Source: Alphaproteobacteria bacterium
GTDB lineage: Bacteria > Pseudomonadota > Alphaproteobacteria > Rhodobacterales > Rhodobacteraceae
Length of the DNA stretch: 64,000 bases
NCBI GenBank assembly: GCA_030426685.1
Contig: JAUHYC010000003.1
Coordinates: 62,001 to 126,000 of the forward strand
Reading direction: 5' to 3'
Below, piece by piece: positions 16,607 to 25,537 of the stretch. Made by a program: the position numbers and the translations under genes. The notes under the pieces are model-generated. The model was not told the DNA's origin. It did no database searches and worked only from the letters and a program-made list of their open reading frames with translations. The stretch's first letter is position 1; each line of letters starts with the position of its first letter.

Positions 16607-17698
16607 ATGGCCAACGAAGAACACCGCTTTCCCTGCGACCAATGTGGTGCGGATTACAGGTATAACCCAGAGGACGGAACGCTGACCTGCGATCATTGCG
16701 GTCATTCCGAACCTATTGGCGCAGGCCCATGGGGTGGTGCGAGTTTGCGAGAGCTGGATTTCGACGCGGCCATCGCGGATCGCCTGCCTGACAGCGAGAT
16801 CGAGGAAACCCGCGTCCTGACATGTCCAAACTGTGCTGCTCAGGTCGAGTTTGATCCGAACACCCATGCCGCAGAGTGCCCGTTTTGCGCCACACCTGTC
16901 GTGACCGATACCGGTGTAAGCCGCCATATTAAACCACGCGGCGTACTGCCCTTTGCGCTGGACGAACGCTCGGCGCACAAGGCGATGAGTGATTGGTTGG
17001 GGCGGCTCTGGTTCGCGCCAAATGGTCTGAAGGAATACGCCCGCAAGGGGCGCAAGATGCAGGGCATCTATGTGCCGTACTGGACTTTTGATGCGGATAC
17101 CAAGTCACGCTACCGGGGTGAGCGCGGTGTGATCTATTATGAAACACGCACCGTGATGCGGGATGGGAAACGGGTTCAACAGCAGGTGCCCAAAGTGCGC
17201 TGGACGCCAAAATCGGGACGGGTGGCGAGGTTCTTTGATGATGTGCTGGTGCTGGCGTCCCGGTCCCTGCCCAAGGCCTATACCGATGCGCTGGAACCCT
17301 GGGATCTGCCTGCGCTGGAGCCTTATCAGCCGGAATATCTGGCCGGGTTCCGCGCTGAGGCCTACACAGTCGAACTGCAGGAAGGCTATCAGGAAGCCCG
17401 CGCGCATATGGCCCGCGTCATCGAGCGTGATGTGCGGTTCGATATCGGCGGCGACCGGCAGCGCATCCATGCGGTTGAGACAGACATACGCGATGTCACT
17501 TTTAAACACATCCTCCTGCCGGTCTGGATGGCGGCCTACAAGTATCGCGGCCAGACCTATCGTTTTGTGGTCAATGGTCGGACCGGCCGGGTTCAGGGAG
17601 AGCGTCCCTGGTCCGCGGTCAAGATCACGATCGCCGTTGTGCTTGGCCTGCTTGTTGCGGCAGGTGTCGGCTATCTGGTTGCGACCGGCCAGCAATAG
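16607..17698 (+). CDS. Zinc-ribbon membrane protein (YdjG-like)
   Basis: A 363-residue protein. Two zinc ribbons lie at the N-terminus: CDQCGADYRYNPEDGTLTC with CDHC, and CPNC with CPFC. The middle is a beta-rich region with GIYVPYWTFDADT, and a single membrane helix lies near residues 335-358 at the C-terminus. It follows the SPFH gene by 30 bases. The pairing matches the YdjG/YdjI couple of the PspA system and suggests the two proteins form a membrane complex. Zinc may be structural. Confidence 0.8.
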   Translation: MANEEHRFPCDQCGADYRYNPEDGTLTCDHCGHSEPIGAGPWGGASLRELDFDAAIADRLPDSEIEETRVLTCPNCAAQVEFDPNTHAAECPFCATPVVTDTGVSRHIKPRGVLPFALDERSAHKAMSDWLGRLWFAPNGLKEYARKGRKMQGIYVPYWTFDADTKSRYRGERGVIYYETRTVMRDGKRVQQQVPKVRWTPKSGRVARFFDDVLVLASRSLPKAYTDALEPWDLPALEPYQPEYLAGFRAEAYTVELQEGYQEARAHMARVIERDVRFDIGGDRQRIHAVETDIRDVTFKHILLPVWMAAYKYRGQTYRFVVNGRTGRVQGERPWSAVKITIAVVLGLLVAAGVGYLVATGQQ

Positions 17699-17757
17699 CG
17701 TTCTTGTGTATTGCGTGTTGTGAGGTCATCTTCTCCGCAACCAAACCGGAGGGGGCC

Positions 17758-18426
17758 GTGACGCTTTCAGTTTTGAACCAATTGCTGCACGCGCGTCATT
17801 CCTGCCGGGCGTTTCGGGCCGAACCCGTGCCGCGTGATCTGATCGAACAGATCGTGACCAGCGCAAGCCGAGTGCCAAGCTGGTGCAATGCCCAGCCCTG
17901 GCAGGTGACAATCACCAGCGGGTCTGAGACCGACCGCTTCCGCCAGGCGCTTCTTGAGGAAGCAACCAGCGCCGATGCAGCCCCGGACCTGCCTTTCCCC
18001 ACAGGCTATTCCGGTGTGTATCAGGAGCGTCGGCGCGCGTGTGGCTGGGCCTTGTACGAAGCCGTAGGCGTCGAGAAGGGCGATCGAGCCGCCTCAGCCC
18101 GGCAGATGATGGAGAACTTTGCCCTGTTCGGTGCACCACACTGTGCGATCCTGTCGAGCCCGGCAGAGCTGGGTGCTTATGGGGCAATGGATTGCGGCGG
18201 GTTCGTGACAGGATTTTCGCTAGCGGCGCAGGCCATGGGGGTGGCCAGCATTCCACAGGCAGCGGTTGCATCTTATGGCCCGTTTCTGCATCGCTATTTC
18301 GACATACCGGATGATCGGCTGATCCTTTGTGCAATCTCGTTCGGCTATGCCAATCCAGAGCATCCGGCCAATGCGTTTCGTACTGAACGCGCCGGGTTGG
18401 ACCAGATCGTCGAGTGGCGCGGGTAA
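17758..18426 (+). CDS. Nitroreductase family protein
   Basis: A 222-residue FMN-dependent nitroreductase-fold protein. The FMN phosphate-binding stretch HARHSCRAF comes early, then SRVPSWCNAQPWQV and the C-terminal GFSLAAQAMGVASI region. Enzymes of this fold reduce nitro groups, quinones or enones with NAD(P)H; the substrate is not predictable. GTG 17758 is chosen as start because CGGAGGGGG precedes it; an ATG at 17704 would add an atypical Cys-rich leader. It is probably co-transcribed with dtd. Confidence 0.82.
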   Translation: MTLSVLNQLLHARHSCRAFRAEPVPRDLIEQIVTSASRVPSWCNAQPWQVTITSGSETDRFRQALLEEATSADAAPDLPFPTGYSGVYQERRRACGWALYEAVGVEKGDRAASARQMMENFALFGAPHCAILSSPAELGAYGAMDCGGFVTGFSLAAQAMGVASIPQAAVASYGPFLHRYFDIPDDRLILCAISFGYANPEHPANAFRTERAGLDQIVEWRG

Positions 18427-18459
18427 GCCAACAACCTCAGTGAACAAGAAGAACGGACC

Positions 18460-18897
18460 ATGCGCGCATTGCTTCAAAGAATTTCCCGAGCCTCGGTCAC
18501 GGTCGACGGCGCCGTAATCGGGCAGTCCGGACCCGGGCTTATGATCCTTGTCTGTGCAATGCAGGGCGATGGCGATCTTGAGGCTGATCAATTGGCAAAA
18601 AAGATTGCAAAGCTTCGCATATTCAAAGACGACGCGGGGAAGATGAACCGGTCGATATTGGATATAGAGGGATCAGCCCTGGTGATCAGCCAGTTCACCT
18701 TGGCAGCCGACACGTCGCGCGGAAACAGACCCGGATTTTCAGGTGCAGCGGCGGCGGCGGAGGGCGAACGACTTTATGAGGAGTTCGTGCGCAAGTTATC
18801 AGCTCAGGGCGTTCCAGTTGAAACAGGCGCATTCGGGGCTGACATGGCAGTAGAGTTGGTCAATGACGGACCGGTGACAATTTGGATGGAAAGCTGA
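18460..18897 (+). CDS. dtd: D-aminoacyl-tRNA deacylase
   Basis: A 145-residue homodimeric enzyme that frees tRNA from mischarged D-amino acids and glycine. It begins [17 protein letters not shown]. The chiral-proofreading motifs are intact: [17 protein letters not shown], and near the C-terminus [18 protein letters not shown] carrying the Gly-cisPro-like loop variant. Its TGA overlaps the next ATG, so the glycerate kinase gene is translationally coupled. Confidence 0.95.
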   Translation: MRALLQRISRASVTVDGAVIGQSGPGLMILVCAMQGDGDLEADQLAKKIAKLRIFKDDAGKMNRSILDIEGSALVISQFTLAADTSRGNRPGFSGAAAAAEGERLYEEFVRKLSAQGVPVETGAFGADMAVELVNDGPVTIWMES

Positions 18898-20000
18898 TGC
18901 AGGATACTCAACTGGCTCTCGAGTTCTGGCGCGCGGGTGTGGCAGCGGTCGACGGCTATCTGGCGACGCTGAACGCCACGCAGACGGTGGACCGCCCGGA
19001 TCAAATCGTGGCCGTGGGCAAGGCTGCGGGCGCAATGGCCCGCGCCGCAGCGGAGCGGTTCGGAGATGTGCCCTCTCTGGTGGTCACCAAGGACGGCCAT
19101 GGAGATGATCTGCCTGAGCATATCGCTGTCTTTGAAGCCTCTCATCCGGTTCCCGACATCCGCAGCCTGACCGCCGGGCGTGTATTGCGGGAAACGGTCG
19201 AACACCTGCCCCCCGCCAGCCATCTGTTGCTGCTGGTCTCGGGGGGCGCGTCATCCCTGGCCGAAGACCTCGTTGCCGGAAAAACCCTTGATGATCTAGA
19301 GGCGCTGAACAGGATGCTGTTGGCCGATGGTCTGGATATCGGTGCGATGAATAAGGAACGGCGCAAGCTGTCCCGGATCAAGGGCGGCGGGTTGCTGGCG
19401 CATTTCCCGGGTGCACGGGCAACGGTTCTGGCGATATCGGACGTGCCGGGGGATGATCTGGGCGTGATCGGCTCGGGTATTGGCGCATTGCCGGAGACCC
19501 ATGGGTTTGAGGCGCAAACCTCGATCATCGCTTCGAACGCCCATGCGCGTGACGCCGCAGCGCTGGCAGCGCAGCAAGCGGGGCTTGAGGTCCTGGCTAA
19601 CGAAGAAGCGATGCATGATGACTATCTGTCTGTCGCCGCGAGGATCGGAGCACGCCTGCGGCAGATGCCCAAAGGCGTCTTGGTATTTGGCGGAGAGCCA
19701 ACCGTCATTCTGCCCGACAATCCCGGACGCGGTGGGCGCAATCAGGCGCTGGCTCTGGCCTTGGCCCGTGAGATCGCGGGGCAATCGGGCGTGACAGTAA
19801 TCGTAGGCGGGACCGATGGCACCGACGGGCCAACCGATGCCGCCGGAGCCATTGTGACTGGTGAGACGTGGACAGAAGAAGCCGAAGATTACCTGCGCCG
19901 CGCCGATAGCGGCAGTTTTCTCGACAAAGCTGGCGCTCTGCTGGTCACTGGCCCAACAGGCACCAACGTCATGGATCTGGTGATTGCAATACGGGGCTGA
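18897..20000 (+). CDS. Glycerate 2-kinase (MOFRL/DUF4147 family)
   Basis: A 367-residue class II glycerate kinase that phosphorylates D-glycerate to 2-phosphoglycerate using ATP. The N-terminal DUF4147 domain shows VAVGKAAGAMARAA, LLLLVSGGASSL and RRKLSRIKGGGL; the C-terminal MOFRL domain has GGRNQALALALA and GTDGTDGPTDAAG. The ATG at 18897 overlaps the dtd stop; an alternative at 18882 would lie inside dtd. It serves glycerate from glyoxylate or tartronate metabolism. The bhc cluster 24 kb away offers a different glyoxylate route. Confidence 0.88.
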   Translation: MQDTQLALEFWRAGVAAVDGYLATLNATQTVDRPDQIVAVGKAAGAMARAAAERFGDVPSLVVTKDGHGDDLPEHIAVFEASHPVPDIRSLTAGRVLRETVEHLPPASHLLLLVSGGASSLAEDLVAGKTLDDLEALNRMLLADGLDIGAMNKERRKLSRIKGGGLLAHFPGARATVLAISDVPGDDLGVIGSGIGALPETHGFEAQTSIIASNAHARDAAALAAQQAGLEVLANEEAMHDDYLSVAARIGARLRQMPKGVLVFGGEPTVILPDNPGRGGRNQALALALAREIAGQSGVTVIVGGTDGTDGPTDAAGAIVTGETWTEEAEDYLRRADSGSFLDKAGALLVTGPTGTNVMDLVIAIRG

Positions 20001-20045
20001 TCTGACATCTTGGCTTCGGAAACATCCGGCCGGGAGATCAGAACC

Positions 20046-22040
20046 ATGTCACTGCCCCACTACGCGCTGCGCGAAATCGAGGACATCCCCGACATGGGCA
20101 TCACCATGCCGGACGGATGCCGCCTTTCGGCGCGCGTCTGGCGCCCCGTCGACGCCCTCGAAAACCCCGTCCCGGCCATTCTGGAACATCTGCCTTATCG
20201 CAAACGCGATGGCACCAGTGCCCGTGATGCACTGACCCATCCATGGTTCGCCAAGCGCGGCTATGCCTGTATCCGCGTCGACATGCGCGGCAACGGTGAT
20301 AGCGAAGGGCTGATGAAGGACGAATACACGCAGCAAGAACTGGACGACGCGGTCGCGGTCATCCGTTGGCTGGCCGAACAGCCTTGGTGTAGCGGTTCGG
20401 TCGGGATAATGGGGATCAGTTGGGGCGGATTCAATTCCTTGCAGGTCGCCGCGATGCAGCCCGAACCCTTGAAAGCCATCATCACGCTTTGTTCGACCGC
20501 GGATCGCTATGCTGATGACATACACTACAAGGGCGGGTGCCTGTTGAACGAGAATCTGGGATGGGGGGCAACGATGTGGTCTTACTCATCCCGCGCACCG
20601 GATCCCGACCTGCGGCAAAACTGGCGCGAGCTATGGCTAAAACGACTGGAGGCCGAGCCCTTCCTGCCTTCGGTCTGGTTACGCCACCAGACGCGGGATG
20701 CCTATTGGCAGCACGGCTCGGTCTGCGAGGATTTCAGCGCCATTCACGCGGCGACGCTGGCCGTTGGCGGCTGGGGAGATGCCTATAAGAACACCGTGCC
20801 GTGGCTCGTCGAAAAGCTTGATGCACCGGTCAAAGGTATTGTTGGGCCATGGGTGCACAAATACCCTCATTTCGCCATCCCCGAGCCCCGCATCGGCTTT
20901 CTGCAAGAGGCGCTGCGCTGGTGGGATCGCTGGCTCAAGGGGTTGGATACAGGTGTCGAGGACGATCCCGATTATCGCGCCTATGTCATGGACGGCGTGC
21001 GCCCTGCGCGCTGGTATCACGAACGCCCCGGTCGTTGGATCGCCGAAGCTCAGGGCGCAACATCGCACCTGCCCACGGTGACATTCCCCCTGACCGATGC
21101 AGGACTTGGAGGCGGCGGGCCATTGAGTGCCCGAATTCGGACGCCCCAGACCTGCGGGATGGAATGCGGGGAATACTGCGCGATCTGGCTTGGCCCGGAT
21201 ATGCCGGGGGATCAGCGCGGCGATGACGCGTTGTCCGCCTGCTTCGATGGTGCTCCGTTGGAGGCGGATATGGATATCGTCGGCGCGCCAAAGATTCGCC
21301 TGCGCCTCAGCGCGGACAAGCCGCAGGCACAGATTGCCGTTCGGCTGAACCATCTGCACCCGGACGGAGCCTCGACAAGGATCACCTATGGCGTGCTCAA
21401 TCTGACCCATCGCAACGGTCATGCCAAACCTGAGGCACTGAACCCGGGAGAGGTGTATGACATCGAACTGGATCTGGATCACATCGCCTATCGTGTGCCC
21501 AAGGGTCACCGACTGCGGGTTGCTGTTTCCAGCGCCTATTGGCCTTTGATCTGGCCCTCGCCTGAAACGGCCGAGTTGCACCTGACCGACGGTGACATCA
21601 TTGTTCCGACCCGCATGCCAGGCCATTCGGATGAGTGGAGCTTTGCCCCGCCCGATGCTGAAACCCCGCGACCAGTCACCACCCTGCGGGAGGCGCAGAA
21701 CACCCGTCGGGTCGAGACCGACATGAACACCGGCGAAACCTATCTGATCATCGAGGACGATTTCGGCAAACTACGTGACGAGACGCACGGATTGATCACC
21801 GGCAGCACTGCGTTCGAAAGATGGTCAATTCACCCGGACGATCCGTTATCAGCACGGGGAGAGTGCCGCTGGACGCAGGAGCAACAGCGCGGCGCATCCC
21901 AATTGCGCACCGAGACCAACTGCGAAATGTGGTCCGATGCGACGCAGTTTTTCCTGCGTGCAACGATAAACGCTTATGAAAATGAGGTTTTGGTGTTCTC
22001 AAACACGATCGAGGATACGATCCCGCGGAATCAAATTTGA
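20046..22040 (+). CDS. CocE/NonD family serine hydrolase
   Basis: A 664-residue protein with an X-Pro-dipeptidyl-peptidase-like alpha/beta hydrolase domain, then a C-terminal jelly-roll domain (PepX_C). The nucleophile elbow is GISWGG at about residues 125-130; the acid and His lie near PLVEK and PWVHKYP. Relatives include cocaine esterase and glutaryl-7-ACA acylase. No signal peptide, so cytoplasmic. It precedes a peptide-type ABC importer by 126 bases and may act on the imported compound. Confidence 0.87.
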   Translation: MSLPHYALREIEDIPDMGITMPDGCRLSARVWRPVDALENPVPAILEHLPYRKRDGTSARDALTHPWFAKRGYACIRVDMRGNGDSEGLMKDEYTQQELDDAVAVIRWLAEQPWCSGSVGIMGISWGGFNSLQVAAMQPEPLKAIITLCSTADRYADDIHYKGGCLLNENLGWGATMWSYSSRAPDPDLRQNWRELWLKRLEAEPFLPSVWLRHQTRDAYWQHGSVCEDFSAIHAATLAVGGWGDAYKNTVPWLVEKLDAPVKGIVGPWVHKYPHFAIPEPRIGFLQEALRWWDRWLKGLDTGVEDDPDYRAYVMDGVRPARWYHERPGRWIAEAQGATSHLPTVTFPLTDAGLGGGGPLSARIRTPQTCGMECGEYCAIWLGPDMPGDQRGDDALSACFDGAPLEADMDIVGAPKIRLRLSADKPQAQIAVRLNHLHPDGASTRITYGVLNLTHRNGHAKPEALNPGEVYDIELDLDHIAYRVPKGHRLRVAVSSAYWPLIWPSPETAELHLTDGDIIVPTRMPGHSDEWSFAPPDAETPRPVTTLREAQNTRRVETDMNTGETYLIIEDDFGKLRDETHGLITGSTAFERWSIHPDDPLSARGECRWTQEQQRGASQLRTETNCEMWSDATQFFLRATINAYENEVLVFSNTIEDTIPRNQI

Positions 22041-22060
22041 GTTCCGGATAGCCCCGGAAC
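22041..22060 (+). terminator. Stem-loop after the CocE-family gene
   Basis: GTTCCGG-ATAGCC-CCGGAAC starts at the first base after the stop. There is no T-run, so it may only weaken read-through into the ABC transporter genes. Confidence 0.35.
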
Positions 22061-22166
22061 GCGATTAGACCTTGCCCGGCAGCCTTGAATGCGCCTAAGT
22101 TGACTCGTGCGTCAATAAAAAAACCTGTCAACAGGCTGACCATCCAACCAACTGGGAGATATCTGG

Positions 22167-23750
22167 ATGAACGAACAACTCACTCACATGACCAAAGAGG
22201 TCACAGCTGGAAAGCTGACACGCCGCGAGTTTATGGGGAAGGCAGCAGCGCTGGGTGTCTCGGCAGCGATGGCCAGCACCATGTTCGCGGATGCGGCGCG
22301 TGCAGCGGGACCGAAGAAAGGCGGCGACCTGAAATTCGGACTGCAGGGCGGTGAGTCCACAAACTCACTGGATCCGGCAACCTACGCAAGCTCGGTTCCG
22401 TTCCAGAACGGCAAACAGTTCGGTGATACGCTGGTTGAGGTTGCGCCTGATGGCTCGATTGAGCCGCGCCTGGCCGAAAGTGTCGAAGGCAGCGCAGATG
22501 CCAAGGTCTGGACCTTCAAGCTGCGTCAGGGTGTGGAATTCCACAACGGCAAAACCATGACCAGCGAAGACGTGCTGAAGACGATGGAACGCCACTCGAA
22601 CGAAGATTCAAAGTCCGGTGCACTGGGCATCATGAAGGGCATCGAGTCGATGAAGGCCGATGGTGACAACTTCCAGGTCACTCTGACCGAGCCGAATGCC
22701 GACCTGCCCTATTTGATGGCAGATTATCACCTGATCGTGCAGCCCGATGGTGGCATGGACAACCCCGGTGCAGGCATCGGGACCGGCCCTTACCAACTGG
22801 AGGTTGATGAGCCGGGTGTGCGCCATGTGTTCAAGAAATTTGCCAACCACTGGAGCGACTATGGCAACTTCGACAGCGTCGAAGTGGTTGTCATCAACGA
22901 CGCGACCGCCCGTACCGCTGCGCTGCAATCGGGTCAGGTTCACGCGATCAACCGGGTCGAGCCCAAGGTTGCTGATCTGCTGAGCCGTGCTCCGAATTTG
23001 ACTGTTCATTCAACCGCCGGCCGCGGCCACTATGTCTTTATTATGCATTGTGACACCGCACCGTTCGACAACAATGAACTGCGGACCGCGCTGAAATACG
23101 CCATCAACCGCGAAGAGCTGGTCGACAAAGTGCTGCGCGGCTATGGCTCAGTCGGAAACGACATGCCGATCAATGCCGCCTATCCGTTGTTTGACGAAAC
23201 CATCGAACAGCGCGAGTTCAGCATCGAAAAAGCTGCGGAGCATTACAAGAATTCCGGCCATGACGGTTCGCCCATCATCCTGCGCGTTGCAGACGGTGCG
23301 TTCCCGGGTGCGGTCGATGCTGCGGCGCTGTTCCAGCAGACTGCGGCCCAGGCCGGTATTCCGCTTGAGATCAAGCGTGAACCGAACGACGGTTACTGGT
23401 CCGAGGTCTGGAACGTGCAGCCCTTCTGTGCCTCCTACTGGGGTGGCCGTCCGGTGCAGGATCAGATGTACTCGACCGCCTATTTGTCCACCGCCGACTG
23501 GAACGATACGCGCTTCAAGGTTCAGGCGTTTGACGACTTGCTGTTCGACGCACGCGCCGAGCTGGATCCGGAAAAACGCAAGGTCATCTACAGCCAGATG
23601 GGCCGCATGGTCCGCGACGAAGGCGGCCTGATCTGCCCGATGTTCAACGACTTTGTCGAAGGCATTAGCAACCAGTTGGACGGTTGGGAAACCGACCCGA
23701 CCCAAGAGATGATGAACGGTCAGATATCTCGCAAAATGTGGTTCGTGTAA
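22167..23750 (+). CDS. ABC transporter substrate-binding protein, family 5 (peptide/opine/nickel type)
   Basis: A 527-residue periplasmic binding protein. It carries a Tat signal: Arg-Arg at 19-20 in LTRREFMGKAA, a hydrophobic Ala-rich stretch and cleavage after ARA near residue 47. The mature part shows the SBP_bac_5 features GGDLKFGL, FKLRQGVEFHNGKTMTSEDV and ALKYAINREELVDKV. Tat export implies folding before secretion, unusual but common in alphaproteobacterial members. The next three genes supply the rest of the importer. Confidence 0.93.
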   Translation: MNEQLTHMTKEVTAGKLTRREFMGKAAALGVSAAMASTMFADAARAAGPKKGGDLKFGLQGGESTNSLDPATYASSVPFQNGKQFGDTLVEVAPDGSIEPRLAESVEGSADAKVWTFKLRQGVEFHNGKTMTSEDVLKTMERHSNEDSKSGALGIMKGIESMKADGDNFQVTLTEPNADLPYLMADYHLIVQPDGGMDNPGAGIGTGPYQLEVDEPGVRHVFKKFANHWSDYGNFDSVEVVVINDATARTAALQSGQVHAINRVEPKVADLLSRAPNLTVHSTAGRGHYVFIMHCDTAPFDNNELRTALKYAINREELVDKVLRGYGSVGNDMPINAAYPLFDETIEQREFSIEKAAEHYKNSGHDGSPIILRVADGAFPGAVDAAALFQQTAAQAGIPLEIKREPNDGYWSEVWNVQPFCASYWGGRPVQDQMYSTAYLSTADWNDTRFKVQAFDDLLFDARAELDPEKRKVIYSQMGRMVRDEGGLICPMFNDFVEGISNQLDGWETDPTQEMMNGQISRKMWFV

Positions 23751-23765
23751 TTCGGGCCACTGATA

Positions 23766-24722
23766 ATGCACCCCATCATCAAACTGGTTTCCCAGCGCCT
23801 CGCGCTGGGATTCCTCTTGCTGTTTGGCGCCTCGGCTCTGATTTTTGGCCTGACCGAAGCCCTTCCCGGAGACGCAGCGCAAGCCGTCCTGGGGCAGTCC
23901 GCAACCCCAGAGGCCCTCGCAAACCTGCGCGAAGAGATGGGGCTGAATCGCCCTGCCCTGACCCGCTATTTTGAATGGCTGGGCGGTATCGTTCAGGGTG
24001 ATCTGGGACAATCCCTCACAAACAAGCTCGACATTGCCGAGAGCATCGGCAAACGGCTTGGAAACACTCTGTTCCTCGCCAGTGTGGCTGCGGTTGTCTC
24101 AGTGCCGCTTGCAATCTTTTTGGGTCTGCTTGCCGTTCGTTTCCAGAACCGCTGGCCAGACAAACTGATCTCAGCCATTACGCTGACCACGGTATCGGTG
24201 CCCGAATTTCTGATCGGTTACGTGCTGATCTACTTCATCTCAGTCAAGCTGGGCTGGTTCTCATCGCTCGCCATGGTCAATGATTCCATGTCCTTCGGGC
24301 AAAAACTCTATGCCGTTGCACTACCGGCATTTGTGCTGACGCTAGTGGTTCTGGCGCAGATGATGCGGATGACCCGCGCGGCGATTCTGAACCTGATGCA
24401 ATCCGCATATATCGAAACCGCCGAACTCAAAGGTCTGTCGACCTTTCAGGTGATCGCGCGGCATGCCTTTCCCAACGCAATCTCACCCATCGTGAATGTG
24501 GTCATGCTGAACCTAGCGTATCTGGTTGTCGGCGTTGTGGTTGTCGAAGTGGTGTTCGTCTATCCCGGCATGGGGCAATATCTTGTCGATGCCGTGACCA
24601 AGCGCGACGTGCCGGTTGTGCTGGCTTGTGGCGTTGTCTTTGCCGCCGTGTATATCGGTCTGAACATGGTGGCCGATATCGTGTCGATCCTTGCCAACCC
24701 AAGATTGAGGCACCCGAAATGA
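23766..24722 (+). CDS. ABC transporter permease, DppB type
   Basis: A 318-residue inner-membrane protein with six membrane helices and a large periplasmic loop after the first helix. The ATPase-coupling EAA loop is YIETAELKGLSTFQVIARHAFPNAISPI. It starts 15 bases after the binding-protein gene, and its TGA overlaps the ATG of the partner permease. Confidence 0.93.
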   Translation: MHPIIKLVSQRLALGFLLLFGASALIFGLTEALPGDAAQAVLGQSATPEALANLREEMGLNRPALTRYFEWLGGIVQGDLGQSLTNKLDIAESIGKRLGNTLFLASVAAVVSVPLAIFLGLLAVRFQNRWPDKLISAITLTTVSVPEFLIGYVLIYFISVKLGWFSSLAMVNDSMSFGQKLYAVALPAFVLTLVVLAQMMRMTRAAILNLMQSAYIETAELKGLSTFQVIARHAFPNAISPIVNVVMLNLAYLVVGVVVVEVVFVYPGMGQYLVDAVTKRDVPVVLACGVVFAAVYIGLNMVADIVSILANPRLRHPK

Positions 24723-25537
24723 TGAAGAACATCCCTATTTCGGCAGCCATTGGCCTGTTATTCACCGGGGCTTACTTTTTTGTGGCCTTCGCCGCCCCCC
24801 TAATCGCCCCCTACGGCATGGCAGAGGTGGTCGGGGACGTGTGGGAGCCCGCCAGTGCCGAGCACCTGCTTGGCACTGACAATATCGGACGGGACCTGCT
24901 GACTCGAATGATCTACGGAGGGCGTACCACGATCTTCATCGCCGCTGCCGCGACCTTGCTCAGCTTCCTGACCGGAACCTCTCTGGGTCTTCTCGCTGCG
25001 GTTCTGGGGGGATGGGCCGATCAGGCGCTCAGCCGGACTGTTGACCTGATCATGTCGATCCCGACGCTGATTTTGGCGCTGGTTATTCTGGCGATTGTCC
25101 CGGTGACGGTTCCGATCCTGATCCTGGTGATGGGCCTGCTGGACGCCACGCGGCCCTACCGACTGTCCCGTTCCGTCGCGGTTGATATCAACGTGATGGA
25201 TTATGTCGAAGCCGCCAAGCTGCGCGGCGAAGGGCGGATGTGGATTATCTTCCGCGAAATTCTGCCCAACGCGCTGTCACCTCTGGTGGCGGAGTTTGGT
25301 CTGCGCTTCATCTTCATGGTTCTGTTCATCTCAACCCTGTCCTTCCTTGGCCTTGGTGTCCAACCACCGCTGGCGGACTGGGGCGGCATCGTGAAGGAAA
25401 ACAAGGACGGCATCGTCTACGGCATCGGCGCGGCGCTCTACCCGGCCGTGGCCATCGCGACACTGGCAATCTCGGTCAACCTTGTGGCTGACTGGATTCT
25501 GAACCGCACCACATCACTGAAAGGAGGCCGGGGATGA
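24719..25537 (+). CDS. ABC transporter permease, DppC type
   Basis: A 272-residue partner permease. It shows HLLGTDNIGRDLLTRMIYGGRTT, typical of DppC, and an EAA loop VEAAKLRGEGRMWIIFREILPNALSPL. The start is ATG 24719 (an ATG repeats at 24722); both overlap the preceding stop. Its end overlaps the ATPase start by four bases. Confidence 0.93.
   Translation: MMKNIPISAAIGLLFTGAYFFVAFAAPLIAPYGMAEVVGDVWEPASAEHLLGTDNIGRDLLTRMIYGGRTTIFIAAAATLLSFLTGTSLGLLAAVLGGWADQALSRTVDLIMSIPTLILALVILAIVPVTVPILILVMGLLDATRPYRLSRSVAVDINVMDYVEAAKLRGEGRMWIIFREILPNALSPLVAEFGLRFIFMVLFISTLSFLGLGVQPPLADWGGIVKENKDGIVYGIGAALYPAVAIATLAISVNLVADWILNRTTSLKGGRG

Noticed and set aside
22092-22140. TTGACT as a -35 box and CCTGT-CA-ACAGG as an operator before the ABC importer
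   Set aside because: No -10 element at suitable spacing, and the five-base arms are too short to separate from chance.
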